Assembly: GCA_017889545.1 (NCBI GenBank)
Contig: JAGFZV010000009.1
Span: forward strand, 62,001-126,000
Source of the DNA: Bacillota bacterium
GTDB taxonomy: Bacteria > Bacillota > Negativicutes > CTSoil-072
DNA length: 64,000 nucleotides
Reading direction: 5' to 3'
Shown here: in pieces, positions 54,417 to 62,796 of the stretch
Position numbering within the stretch: position 1 is the first letter of the stretch
Layout: every line of letters starts with the position of its first letter
The notes under the pieces: model-generated
Told to the model about the DNA's origin: nothing
Seen by the model: the letters and a program-made list of their open reading frames with translations, nothing else
The model's database searches: none
Made by a program: the position numbers and the translations under genes

Positions 54417-55068
54417 CGATTTTATACCTCCGCTCCAGATAATCCACCAAGCGGGAAATCGTCAGCGTCATAATCAAATAGAGAAAGGCTACCGTCATCC
54501 AGATTTCAAAAGAACCGTACGTCCGGGCAATAATCAATTGTCCCCGGCGGGTCAGTTCCTCGAAACCAATCACCGATACCAAGGAAGAATCCTTCAGCAT
54601 CGCAATAAACTCATTGCCCAACGGCGGAATAATCCGCTTGAACGCCTGCGGCAAAATAATATAACGCATGGTCTGCGGCCACGACATCCCCAGGGAACGC
54701 CCGGCTTCCATCTGTCCCTTGTCGATCGACTGGATACCGCCCCGGAAAATTTCCGCAATATACGCCCCACTGTTAATACTGCATGCCGTCACCGCCGCCA
54801 CGAACGGATCAATTCGCTGACCGGTCACAACCGGCAATGCAAAATACATTAAAAAAATCTGGACCAGCAAAGGCGTGCCACGAATAAAATCAACATACAC
54901 CGTAGCTACCATCTTGACAGCCCAAATTTTTGACAGCCGCGCCATTCCCATAAACATCCCGATAAACATGCCGAAACCTACACTAAGCAACGTGATCTGC
55001 AGCGTGACGCCGGCGCCTAAAATCAGCAGGGGAATGGAATTAATAATCAAATCAAAATCAAAATTCAT
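54403..55068 (-). CDS. Polar amino acid ABC transporter permease
   Basis: Inner membrane permease of 221 residues, His/Glu/Gln/Arg/opine family. About five hydrophobic helices, [19 protein letters not shown] in the first half, and the EAA loop [20 protein letters not shown] contacting the ATPase. GGTGAG precedes the ATG. A single permease gene suggests a homodimer. Confidence 0.94.
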   Translation of the reverse strand: MNFDFDLIINSIPLLILGAGVTLQITLLSVGFGMFIGMFMGMARLSKIWAVKMVATVYVDFIRGTPLLVQIFLMYFALPVVTGQRIDPFVAAVTACSINSGAYIAEIFRGGIQSIDKGQMEAGRSLGMSWPQTMRYIILPQAFKRIIPPLGNEFIAMLKDSSLVSVIGFEELTRRGQLIIARTYGSFEIWMTVAFLYLIMTLTISRLVDYLERRYKIDDKH

Positions 55069-55149
55069 TCATCTCACCCTATCAAACGGAATTCCCTTCA
55101 CTTGTAAATACAGTAAAATTATATGCGCGGACCGGTACCCTGTCAATAC

Positions 55150-55218
55150 AAAAAGAATAGGCGCGACCCATGTCGCGCCTCGTATTATTGAAAAAGGCCG
55201 ACCTTTTTGAACAATACG
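55150..55218 (-). terminator. Attenuating terminator and second hairpin between glnH-like and permease genes
   Basis: On the minus strand AGGCGCGAC and GTCGCGCCT pair around ATGG, followed by TTCTTTTT (55150-55180). Just upstream a second long hairpin, CGTATT-AAAAAGG with CCTTTTT-AATACG, spans 55181-55218. Partial termination here would yield more binding protein than permease and ATPase. Confidence 0.75.
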
Positions 55219-55239
55219 TTATTCCTTACAGTATATTAC

Positions 55240-56022
55240 TTATTGCGGCGGTTTTTTACCGAACCATTTCACGTAAATTTTTTCATATTCACCATTTTTC
55301 TTCAACTCATCCAACGCCTTGCTGATCTTCTCGCCCAATTCCGGATTTTTCTTGGAAGTAGCAATGCCGTATTCTTCCGAATTCAGCGGCTCGCCAACAA
55401 TCTTGGCATCTTTGCTTCCTGCTTTGGCAATATAATATTCGTTAACCGGCAAATCGTTGACTACTGCATCCACGCCGCCGTTTTTCAGCTCCAGGAACGC
55501 TTCCGGAGCTGTATTGAACTCACGAATCTTCGCATTTTTAATCTTTTTGGCTTCCTCAGCACCGGTGGTGCCAATTTGCACGCCGATATTTTTGCCTTCC
55601 AGATCCTTGAAGCCTTTTAAAGTATTGTTATCCGAGCGGACAACAACCGATAGGCCGGACTTATAATACGGTTTGGTGAAATTCACTTTCTTGGCCCGTT
55701 CTTCTTTGATGGTCATGGCGGAAATAACAACATCGATATTGCCGGATTCCAACGCAGGGATCAAACCATCAAAGCCCATGCCCTGGATCTGGACTTCATA
55801 GCCCATCTGTTTGCCGATCGCCCGAATCAGATCCATATCAAAGCCGGTATACTCTTTTGATTTTTCATCCTGGAATTCAAACGGAGCAAAGGCGGTATCC
55901 GAACCAACCTTCATCACCTTAGGCTTCTCCGGCGCTGCCGCTTTCTGTCCGCCGCAGCCAACCATGGCGATCGACAGAGCAAACACGCTTAGAACAATAA
56001 ACACAATCAGTTTTTTAGACAC
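55240..56022 (-). CDS. Polar amino acid ABC transporter substrate-binding lipoprotein
   Basis: Solute-binding protein of 260 residues, SBP family 3. The signal ends in a lipobox (AMVGCGGQ), so it is lipid-anchored. FAPFEFQDEKSKEYTGFDMD, then ISAMTIKEERAKKVNFTKPY, and GVQIGTTGAEEA are the family landmarks. I take GTG at 56022 as start because AGGAGG is seven bases upstream; the TTG two codons earlier abuts AGGAGG. First gene of the transporter operon. Confidence 0.94.
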   Translation of the reverse strand: MSKKLIVFIVLSVFALSIAMVGCGGQKAAAPEKPKVMKVGSDTAFAPFEFQDEKSKEYTGFDMDLIRAIGKQMGYEVQIQGMGFDGLIPALESGNIDVVISAMTIKEERAKKVNFTKPYYKSGLSVVVRSDNNTLKGFKDLEGKNIGVQIGTTGAEEAKKIKNAKIREFNTAPEAFLELKNGGVDAVVNDLPVNEYYIAKAGSKDAKIVGEPLNSEEYGIATSKKNPELGEKISKALDELKKNGEYEKIYVKWFGKKPPQ

Positions 56023-56060
56023 GTTCAAACCTCCTAATAATTAGTAATCTGCTATCCACA

Positions 56061-56089
56061 ATTATACAAACAGTATCGCTAAAACGCAA
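56061..56089 (-). promoter_or_regulatory. SigA promoter of the amino-acid transporter operon
   Basis: TTGCGT (56084-56089), 17 bases, TATAAT (56061-56066) on the minus strand, about 40 bases before the start codon. No operator motif is evident beside it. Confidence 0.7.
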
Positions 56090-56113
56090 TTCTTTTTTCA
56101 CAAACTTCCAGGT

Positions 56114-56147
56114 AAAAAAACACAAAGCCCGGAATATCTTCCGGGCC
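56114..56147 (-). terminator. Terminator of the zinc-ribbon gene
   Basis: GGCCCGG and CCGGGC pair around AAGATATT on the minus strand; a run of seven T follows after GTG. It lies 30 bases past the stop codon. Confidence 0.75.
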
Positions 56148-56176
56148 AAAGCCATCATGCCATACTTATATATGTA

Positions 56177-56467
56177 TTATTGATCTCGTTTTTTCGCAAA
56201 GCACTCCCGGCAATAAATCGGACGATCATTGCGTGGCTTGAATGGGACTAACGTGGTTACTCCGCACTCAGCACAAACCGCCTCATACATTTCCCGTGAT
56301 CCTGATGAACCGCCATTGCGCTCCCGCTTACGGGCATCCCGGCACTCACGGCATCGGGCGGGTTCATTTTCAAAACCTTTTTCGGCGTAAAACTCCTGCT
56401 CACCCACCGTGAAAACGAAATCTTGACCACAGTCTTTACATTTGAGAGTTTTGTCCTGAAAAGCCAT
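56177..56467 (-). CDS. CxxC-x17-CxxC zinc-ribbon protein
   Basis: A 96-residue protein with two zinc-ribbon modules: LKCKDCGQDFVF with ARCRECRDARKR, and AVCAECGVTT with IYCRECFAKK, each giving four cysteines. The start MAFQDKTLKCKDCGQDF at 56467 is the conserved one, with GAGGG upstream. The family is widespread in Firmicutes and Cyanobacteria without an established function; zinc-dependent nucleic-acid binding is a reasonable guess. A long leader with paired segments precedes it. Confidence 0.85.
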   Translation of the reverse strand: MAFQDKTLKCKDCGQDFVFTVGEQEFYAEKGFENEPARCRECRDARKRERNGGSSGSREMYEAVCAECGVTTLVPFKPRNDRPIYCRECFAKKRDQ

Positions 56468-56656
56468 TAATGAAATCCCTCTTCTCTTCTCGAAAATTAA
56501 AAACCCATGCTTAGCCGACCTGGTCTTTGCCCCCACACTCGCCTACTGGAAGGTTCGCTACCAGAAACTTAATTCCCCTCAATCGATTTTCAACCACAGA
56601 CCTAAGCAATATGGTTCTTTAAATTAAATTATAGAATTCCTATACGGAAAATGCAA
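56468..56656 (-). promoter_or_regulatory. Promoter and structured ~150-nt leader of the zinc-ribbon gene
   Basis: On the minus strand TTGCAT (56651-56656), 17 bases, TATAAT (56628-56633) predict a transcript start near 56621. The leader has a closing helix GCTTAG/CTAAGC (56602-56607 with 56509-56514), an inner GTCT/AGAC helix (56598-56601 with 56523-56526), and a hairpin CTGG/CCAG (56561-56564 with 56546-56549). A T-rich stretch follows the closing helix. I do not recognise a known riboswitch. Confidence 0.45.
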
Positions 56657-56829
56657 GTAAAATCAAAAAATTCTTTGCTTGGCCTTCGCTCACTGGCAGA
56701 ATTGACGAAGCTGCCGCTGAAGATTATATTGCGGAAATGCCAGAATATTAGTAAAATAACAGCATAGGCCCAGGCAGAGATTCGAACGCACAATCCCTGT
56801 TAATCCGGGTCGGCAAGGCGGCACAGCGG
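56657..56829 (+). other. Intergenic stretch with a possible gene remnant
   Basis: A plus-strand reading frame without a start codon runs to a TAG at 56751 and would end SLTGRIDEAAAEDYIAEMPEY. It reads like the tail of a degraded gene, but it is short and could be chance. A GATTCGAAC-like string near 56776 is not a tRNA. I see no clear promoter for the following gene. Confidence 0.2.
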
Positions 56830-59817
56830 ATGTCGGTAAAAAAACACAGTATATTGATAGGAATAATGATTTGGCTGTTCACGTTTGCCCTCCCCTTTCT
56901 TTCCGGACTGTGTCCCGCTGCAAAAGCCCAATCGCAACCGGATATCATCATCCTGAACTCCTACGCCCGAGACATGGAGTGGACGAATGAACAAATCCGC
57001 GGGATCATGAAGGACTTTATCGATTCCAGCCTTCAAGCCATTTTCCATGTTGAATATCTGGACGGAAAATACAGCCCGGATCCGCAAAATCCGCAGCTGA
57101 TGCGCCAACTGTTTACGCTGCGTTATATGGAGAAAAAAATAGATCTATTGATCACCACAGATGAAGTTGCTCTGGAATTTGCCCTCAAATACCGTGGCGA
57201 AATCTTTTCGGATGCGCCAATTGTCTTCACTGGAGTATCACCGGCAACGGCAGCCCCGTTAATTGCCGGTCGATCCAACGTAACGGGCGTTTACGAAGTC
57301 CCGGATGCGCAAGAAACGGTGCGTCTGATGCAAACCTTCAATCCCGCACTGCAAACGATATACTTCGTATATGACAATACAGAGCGCGCCTTGCAAGCGA
57401 GGCAACCGCTTGAGGAGGCCGTCACGAAAACGAACCCCCGCCTTAACGTCGTGCATCTAAACGAACTTCCTTCTCAAGCCATTGCCGAGCAGCTGCAAAA
57501 AGCCTCCGACAACAGCGCGGTTCTTGTTGCCGCGTATTCCCGTGATACCGCCAACGTCAGCATGGAAGCCCGTCAATTTGTCGAACTGTTTAGCGCCAGG
57601 AGCCGTGTTCCGGTCTATATCCTCTACGATATCCAAATGGTTTCCGGTCCGGTTGGCGGCAGCTTGGTCTCACCTCATCTCCAAGGCCAGAATGCAGCCC
57701 AGCTTGGCCTGCGAATATTAAACGGCGAACCGGCCACCGCCATCCCTCCAGTCGCCGCTTTTAACACCGTACTGACGATTGACTACGATCAATTACTGCG
57801 CTATCATCTGCCGACCGATCAAATCCCGCCCGGCAGCACAGTGTTGAACAAGCCGGCGCCGCCCGCGCCGCCCGCGTCAATTTACACCGAATACAAAACG
57901 ATTATTTGGACGGCTGTCGTCCTGTTTTTGCTGCCCCTCCTCTATATCACCATCTTGGTCAATACCGTCAGAAAACGTAAAATTGCCGAGATCAATTTGA
58001 AGAAAAACAACGAAGAACTGGCTGCCCTGTATCAACAGGTCGTCGCTTCGCAGAATGATCTGCACATCCAGTATAAAAAACTCACAGCCCTTCAAGAAGA
58101 GCTGCATAAGAGCAAGGAACGCTACAAGCTGGCATTAACGGGCGCCAACGACGGCTTATGGGACTGGGATATCAAAAATCAGGAAATTTATTTCTCTGAC
58201 CGTTGCTGCGCGATTCTTGGCCTGGAAAAAAATTGGTGGAAAAGCACCGACGAAAAATTGAAAACCTACCTGAAAAGCATCGTATCACTCAAGGATCAAG
58301 GCCGCTCCATTCTCGCGCTAAAGCGCCACTTTGCCGGCAAAACAGCCTACTATGCCTGCGAGCAAAGAATATATGCCCCGGACGGAGAAAAGTGGATCAT
58401 GACCCGGGGAAAAGCCTTAACGGATAAAAACGGGCAACCCGTGCGCATGGCCGGCTCGATCGGTGACATCACGGAACGAAAAAAATTCGAGACGGAAATC
58501 ACTTATCTGGCTTACCATGATTCTCTGACGAGATTGGCAAACCGCGTGGCTCTGCATGAACGGCTGGACCATATTCTGGAAGATTGTTCCGCCCCAGACT
58601 GCTCGGGGGCAGTCCTGTTCATCGATATCGATAATTTTAAATTCATCAACGATACCTATAGCCATTCCTATGGTGACCGACTGCTGATCAATCTGGCGCG
58701 GGAGTTTGAAAAAATCGCCAAAGGCCGAGGCATTGTCGCGCGCATGGGCGGCGACGAGTTCGTGATGCTGCTGGAGAATATCAAGGATCAAGAAGAAGCG
58801 GATCTCTTTGCCAAGAAAGTAGTCAATCTGTTTGCCAAGCCGTTAAAAGTAAAGGATAAAAGTTTCCAAGTCACCGTCAGCATCGGAATCACCCTCTATC
58901 CGGCGAATGGCGACACCGCCGGAGAATTGTTGAAAAACGCCGATTTGGCAATGTACCGGGCCAAGCGCCAAGGCAAAAACCAGTATCTATTTTTTGATCA
59001 ATCCATTGCGACCGCTTTACGCGAAAAATTGGTCATGAGCCACAACCTGCATAATGCCCTCGCCAACAATGAACTCTGCTTATGGTACCAGCCGCAAATC
59101 GAGCTCGCCACGCAAAAAACCACCGGTTTGGAAGCTCTGCTCCGCTGGCAAAGCAAGGAACACGGCTTCGTAATCCCCCTCAACTTTATCGACCTGGCGG
59201 AAGATACCGGTTTGATCGTTCCCATCGGTCTGCATGTCATCAAAGACGCCTGCCGCTTTGTCACGGCTTTGCATCAGGAAGGCTATGCCGGCCTCACGGT
59301 CACAGTCAATATTTCCGTTCTGCAATTGCGCCAAGAGGACTTTGTCTCCTCCGTCGGGTCCATCCTCAAAGAAACAGGGATCGTTCCCGGCAGCATTGGC
59401 TTTGAGATCACGGAAAGTGTTCTGATGGAAAATATCGAACTCCATCAGAATAAATTGCTGCAGCTCAAAGAAATGGGCGTCATCATTTACCTGGACGATT
59501 TCGGCACGGGCTACTCCTCCCTTAAATATCTCAATTCCCTGCCGATCGACGTAGTCAAAATTGATAAATCCTTTGTGGACGGCATGCTGATCGAGGAAGG
59601 AACCAGCGAGCTGACAAAAGTCATCATCAACCTCGCCCATCAATTGGGCTTGTCAACCACCGCCGAGGGAGTGGAAACGCCGGCGCAACTGGCAAAACTG
59701 GCCGAATACCGCTGCGATACGGTTCAGGGCAACTTATTCAGCAAAGCAGTGCCGGAAAGCCAAGTCCGAAAAGTGCTGGAAGCCGGCTGCAAAAAAAGCG
59801 ATGTTGTTAACAAGTAA
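56830..59817 (+). CDS. Periplasmic-sensor PAS-GGDEF-EAL c-di-GMP protein
   Basis: A 995-residue membrane signalling protein. Signal/anchor (about 8-30), an extracytoplasmic ABC-substrate-binding-like domain (about 37-330; DIIILNSYARDMEW, VFTGVSP, SNVTGVYEV), a transmembrane helix (about 358-380), a coiled coil, a PAS domain (about 432-545; WDWDIKNQEIYFSDR), GGDEF (about 550-715, intact RMGGDEF) and EAL (about 730-975, with TGLEALLRW, NISVLQL, DDFGTGYSSL, AEGVET). The upstream RxxD product-inhibition site is absent. Both enzymatic motifs are complete, so either activity is possible. The ribosome site is weak; the ATG at 56830 is kept for its positively charged signal start. Neighbour to a flagellar cluster, consistent with motility control. 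Confidence 0.93.
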   Translation: MSVKKHSILIGIMIWLFTFALPFLSGLCPAAKAQSQPDIIILNSYARDMEWTNEQIRGIMKDFIDSSLQAIFHVEYLDGKYSPDPQNPQLMRQLFTLRYMEKKIDLLITTDEVALEFALKYRGEIFSDAPIVFTGVSPATAAPLIAGRSNVTGVYEVPDAQETVRLMQTFNPALQTIYFVYDNTERALQARQPLEEAVTKTNPRLNVVHLNELPSQAIAEQLQKASDNSAVLVAAYSRDTANVSMEARQFVELFSARSRVPVYILYDIQMVSGPVGGSLVSPHLQGQNAAQLGLRILNGEPATAIPPVAAFNTVLTIDYDQLLRYHLPTDQIPPGSTVLNKPAPPAPPASIYTEYKTIIWTAVVLFLLPLLYITILVNTVRKRKIAEINLKKNNEELAALYQQVVASQNDLHIQYKKLTALQEELHKSKERYKLALTGANDGLWDWDIKNQEIYFSDRCCAILGLEKNWWKSTDEKLKTYLKSIVSLKDQGRSILALKRHFAGKTAYYACEQRIYAPDGEKWIMTRGKALTDKNGQPVRMAGSIGDITERKKFETEITYLAYHDSLTRLANRVALHERLDHILEDCSAPDCSGAVLFIDIDNFKFINDTYSHSYGDRLLINLAREFEKIAKGRGIVARMGGDEFVMLLENIKDQEEADLFAKKVVNLFAKPLKVKDKSFQVTVSIGITLYPANGDTAGELLKNADLAMYRAKRQGKNQYLFFDQSIATALREKLVMSHNLHNALANNELCLWYQPQIELATQKTTGLEALLRWQSKEHGFVIPLNFIDLAEDTGLIVPIGLHVIKDACRFVTALHQEGYAGLTVTVNISVLQLRQEDFVSSVGSILKETGIVPGSIGFEITESVLMENIELHQNKLLQLKEMGVIIYLDDFGTGYSSLKYLNSLPIDVVKIDKSFVDGMLIEEGTSELTKVIINLAHQLGLSTTAEGVETPAQLAKLAEYRCDTVQGNLFSKAVPESQVRKVLEAGCKKSDVVNK

Positions 59818-59851
59818 TCAACGAATTCATAAGACCTGTTGAAAATGCTTA

Positions 59852-59900
59852 AAGAGGGATAAGCCTGAAGGTGTTCAACACCTTCAGGCTTATCCCTCTT
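59852..59900. terminator. 49-bp perfect palindrome between convergent genes
   Basis: Two 24-base arms, AAGAGGGATAAGCCTGAAGG plus TGTT and its exact complement, face each other around one C. It lies between the c-di-GMP gene and the convergent flagellar operon and should act as a terminator for both, although neither side has a long T-run. Confidence 0.75.
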
Positions 59901-59903
59901 GTC

Positions 59904-60233
59904 TTATGCCCGTATATTGTTTAGGCGGCTGCCGGCAGTTGATGTTCGAAACGCATCATACGCGCCGGAAACCGTTTGTTGCTGCTGCATCTTATTGCGA
60001 AGCATCTGCAAGGCAGCGGCAATCTGCTGCTCCTGCGCCATGATCGACGTCAGCAAAGCCTGACCGGCGGGTGATCCGCGGTACGCTTTGTCCCCTGCTG
60101 CCGAAATCATTTCCTGCAATTTTTCCCGTTGCTCCAATAGTGTGTTCACCAGGGAGAAATCCCGTTTGGTGACAAACTTAATCATTTCACGCGTTAAAAA
60201 CGCATATTCCTGCCATAACTGTTCCGTCGTCAT
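59904..60233 (-). CDS. FliT-like flagellar chaperone candidate
   Basis: A 109-residue, mostly helical, Gln- and Met-rich protein (QREKLQEMI near residue 36; AQEQQIAAALQMLRNKMQQQ near 67). It is encoded one base after fliS in the order fliD-fliS-here, where other Firmicutes carry fliT. Size and composition fit FliT/FlgN export chaperones, but the sequence itself is weakly conserved, so the call rests mainly on position. GGTAGGAAG precedes the ATG. Confidence 0.6.
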   Translation of the reverse strand: MTTEQLWQEYAFLTREMIKFVTKRDFSLVNTLLEQREKLQEMISAAGDKAYRGSPAGQALLTSIMAQEQQIAAALQMLRNKMQQQQTVSGAYDAFRTSTAGSRLNNIRA

Positions 60234-60234
60234 C

Positions 60235-60627
60235 TTATCTTCCTACCGCTTGAGCAGGGCGTATTTGCTTCATAGCCTGAAACCATGCATCGCGCAGTTC
60301 CGTCAAAAGCCCTTTCGCCTCCATCAGCATCTCCTTATCCTTTTTCACATTGGCTTGAATCAAACGATATTCAATGTACTCATACAGCCGAAGCCAGTCC
60401 TGTGAAAGTTCATACTGCATATCCAGCGTACACATAAACTCCTTCACAATATCCTGTACCCGCATATTCTTATGATGGCATTTTTGCAAATCGCCCGCTT
60501 CCAAAGCCACGATGCTTTCGCTGACGAAGCGAATGGCCCCGTTGTATAACATCAACGTCAATTCCTCGGGCGGCGCAGTCATAATCTGTTGCTGCTTGTA
60601 TGCATTTGCTGATGCATTGGCGTTCAT
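60235..60627 (-). CDS. fliS: Flagellin chaperone FliS
   Basis: Export chaperone for flagellin, 130 residues. NAYKQQQIMTAPPEELTLML, then YNGAIRFVSE, is the family landmark; the helical bundle continues to about residue 120. AAGGGGGAA precedes the ATG. It lies 42 bases after fliD and directly before the FliT-like gene. Confidence 0.95.
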   Translation of the reverse strand: MNANASANAYKQQQIMTAPPEELTLMLYNGAIRFVSESIVALEAGDLQKCHHKNMRVQDIVKEFMCTLDMQYELSQDWLRLYEYIEYRLIQANVKKDKEMLMEAKGLLTELRDAWFQAMKQIRPAQAVGR

Positions 60628-60668
60628 GAACGTTCCCCCTTATCCAATGTAACCGTTATCTTTATCCA

Positions 60669-62159
60669 TTATGAACTGGTTCCAAACTGCTGCGCCAGCC
60701 AGGAACTCTGGGCTGATAATTTTTGCAGCACCTCATCCATCGCTGTAAACTGGTCGTAATACCGGTCTTCAATATCCTGCAGCCGTTCGTTCAAATTAAC
60801 CATATCCTTAGTATACGCAGTAATTTGTTTTGCCAGGCTGCTCTTGGTATCGCCGCTTACGGAAGCCGTAACACCCGCCTGGGATACAATCTTGTCCATT
60901 CCCGTCTTCAGCGTGTTATAAAGACGCACAGCAATCCCTTGCTGGTTGCTGGCCGTTCCTGATGATCCGAATATTTTCTTCACCGCATCCGGATCCGCCG
61001 CCAATGCAGTACGTAATTTAGTTTCATCCAGATACAGCTTGCCGCCCTCCGAATACAAACCGGTCGTAATGCCGATCGACGAAGCCGTGTTGTAATTCCC
61101 CGTGATACCCTCGACCGGACTGGAAACATTGTTTCTCGCGCCATTGATCAATTCCTGCATAATGGAGTCATGCCGCAGCAAACCGCTTTTGGCTTTTTCT
61201 GTCCAAGCCGTGATATCGGCCTCTTTCATCTCAGCCTTCTGGTCGTCAGTTAATGGAGAATAATCGGCATAGCGGGCCTCTGATATCTCTCCATTCACCT
61301 TGGCCAGCATCGCATTATACGATTCAATAAAGCTTTTTACATTCTCCACGGTTTTGTCGATGTCCGGGGCAGCCATAATCCGAACCGGGTTTTCAGTTGA
61401 TCCGCCCACCGACTTCAACGAATAATTGATGCCGGAAATCGTAAAATTATTCGTCGCCTGGACAAGATCAATCCCGTCAAGCTGAAACTGCGCATCCTTG
61501 CCGGCGACTGCTGCGGTGCTGATCTTCAGATTATCCGCAAGGAAGCTCAATCCAGCCGCGTCGCTGCCCGAAAAATCGAGACCTGATCCGGAACCGGTAC
61601 CGTTCGTATACAGGAAAAACCGGTCCAGCGTCGTATCGTAGCTGGCCGTCACATTCGCGCCGGAACTGTTGATGCTGCTGACCAATTCATAGATGCTCTT
61701 GCTGCTGTCCACCGCAATCGTTTTCGTCGTATCACCGTTTTTGATACTGATGTTGAACGAACCGCTGATCCCAAACTGGGCTGCCAGCGTATCCTTTGTA
61801 TTTCCTTCGGCGGTAATCGCTGCACTGCTGATTTTCTTTACACCGTCAGCCAATTGCGAGACCACCAGATCATGGTTGATCGTCACCGCGTCCGCATTAG
61901 CGGTTACCGCCGCCACGGATGCATTGCTGGATGACGCCGTCTTCGGCGTCAGGTTTGCCTGCAGCTTATATGTAAAAACCGTATTGCGAAAATCGTTAAT
62001 CGTATTGTACATCGTATTATAATCGGCTTTTTTCCACTCCAGCGCAATTTTATTCTGCGCCATCTTGTCGTATCTTGCCCGCCGGGCCTTCATCAGATTC
62101 TTGACCGCCTCGTCAATATCCAGACCAGAGGCGCCCAAATTGGAAATCCTCGTCGTCAT
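60669..62159 (-). CDS. fliD: Flagellar filament capping protein FliD
   Basis: Hook-associated protein 2, which caps the growing filament and helps flagellin fold in; 496 residues. The N-terminal domain starts MTTRISNLGASGLDIDEAVK and the C-terminal helical domain ends LNERLQDIEDRYYDQFTAMD then EVLQKLSAQSSWLAQQFGTS. The middle is a variable exposed region. AAGGAGG precedes the ATG. The gene follows flaG and precedes fliS, the usual order. Confidence 0.95.
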   Translation of the reverse strand: MTTRISNLGASGLDIDEAVKNLMKARRARYDKMAQNKIALEWKKADYNTMYNTINDFRNTVFTYKLQANLTPKTASSSNASVAAVTANADAVTINHDLVVSQLADGVKKISSAAITAEGNTKDTLAAQFGISGSFNISIKNGDTTKTIAVDSSKSIYELVSSINSSGANVTASYDTTLDRFFLYTNGTGSGSGLDFSGSDAAGLSFLADNLKISTAAVAGKDAQFQLDGIDLVQATNNFTISGINYSLKSVGGSTENPVRIMAAPDIDKTVENVKSFIESYNAMLAKVNGEISEARYADYSPLTDDQKAEMKEADITAWTEKAKSGLLRHDSIMQELINGARNNVSSPVEGITGNYNTASSIGITTGLYSEGGKLYLDETKLRTALAADPDAVKKIFGSSGTASNQQGIAVRLYNTLKTGMDKIVSQAGVTASVSGDTKSSLAKQITAYTKDMVNLNERLQDIEDRYYDQFTAMDEVLQKLSAQSSWLAQQFGTSS

Positions 62160-62219
62160 CCCTTTTCCTCCTTGATCTTACACGGACATCCTTGCCCGTT
62201 CGTCTTCGCCGCAGGATCA

Positions 62220-62582
62220 TCAAACTTTCTTGTCCAGCAATCCTCCGATATACTTGCTGATCGCCGCCAATGTATCCAACAACTGATGGGGCGGGAACTC
62301 TTTGAGAACAGCATCGTTTTGCTTATCAACGACCTTCACGACGAGCCTGCCGGTTCCTTCATGGATCGAAAACGCGATCTCCGTATTCAGCGACTTCATA
62401 AACTCCGTCATTTGGTTCGTGATCTTCTCCATATCTTCACGGTTCAATGACTCATCGCTGCGGCTTTTCACCGTTTCCGCGTCCGTTTTCTTTTCTGACG
62501 GTTTCTCCTTCGCAGCGGAAACCGTCCGCACAGCAGTCACATTTACACTTACATCCTGTGAGACTAGCGGATTCACTTCCAT
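62220..62582 (-). CDS. flaG: Flagellar protein FlaG
   Basis: A 120-residue FlaG-family protein. The N-terminal half is Lys/Glu-rich and probably disordered; the conserved C-terminal part reads LNTEIAFSIHEGTGRLVVKV and VLKEFPPHQLLDTLAAI. The ATG at 62582 (MEVNPLV) is chosen because GGGGTGA is well spaced; earlier in-frame ATG codons are either too close to it or too far from GAGGG. FlaG affects filament length in some bacteria. First gene of the flaG-fliD-fliS unit. Confidence 0.88.
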   Translation of the reverse strand: MEVNPLVSQDVSVNVTAVRTVSAAKEKPSEKKTDAETVKSRSDESLNREDMEKITNQMTEFMKSLNTEIAFSIHEGTGRLVVKVVDKQNDAVLKEFPPHQLLDTLAAISKYIGGLLDKKV

Positions 62583-62624
62583 GTTCATCACCCCATACTG
62601 CAAAATATTTACCCTCTGAGAATA

Positions 62625-62652
62625 CTATCGAATGATTTCGTCATTTTCATTA
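62625..62652 (-). promoter_or_regulatory. Weak SigD/sigma-28-like promoter before flaG
   Basis: On the minus strand TAAT (62649-62652), 16 bases, TTCGATAG (62625-62632) resemble TAAA-N15-GCCGATAT. Two to three mismatches, so this is tentative; the location before flagellar late genes is suitable. Confidence 0.35.
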
Positions 62653-62671
62653 GTCCTTCAGGAAAAAAGAT

Positions 62672-62712
62672 ATGGGACAAGGGGACAGGTTATTTGTCCC
62701 CTTGTCCCACAT
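62672..62712. repeat. GGGGACA-type hairpin, copy 4
   Basis: ATGGGACAAGGGGACA pairs with TGTCCCCTTGTCCCACAT around a seven-base loop, one bulge. It lies in the divergent region between flaG and the acyl-CoA synthetase gene and belongs with the elements at 35068, 39252 and 52540. Confidence 0.7.
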
Positions 62713-62796
62713 GACGGAAAAAGAGGACTTGCGTGCGACACCGCGAAGTAATTCAACATTTGACAGTAACGGTTGCTGAACAGAAAGGGTGTTGTG

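Noticed and set aside
56770-56815. tRNA-like GATTCGAAC sequence
   Set aside because: The flanking bases do not form a T-stem, acceptor stem or anticodon arm on either strand.
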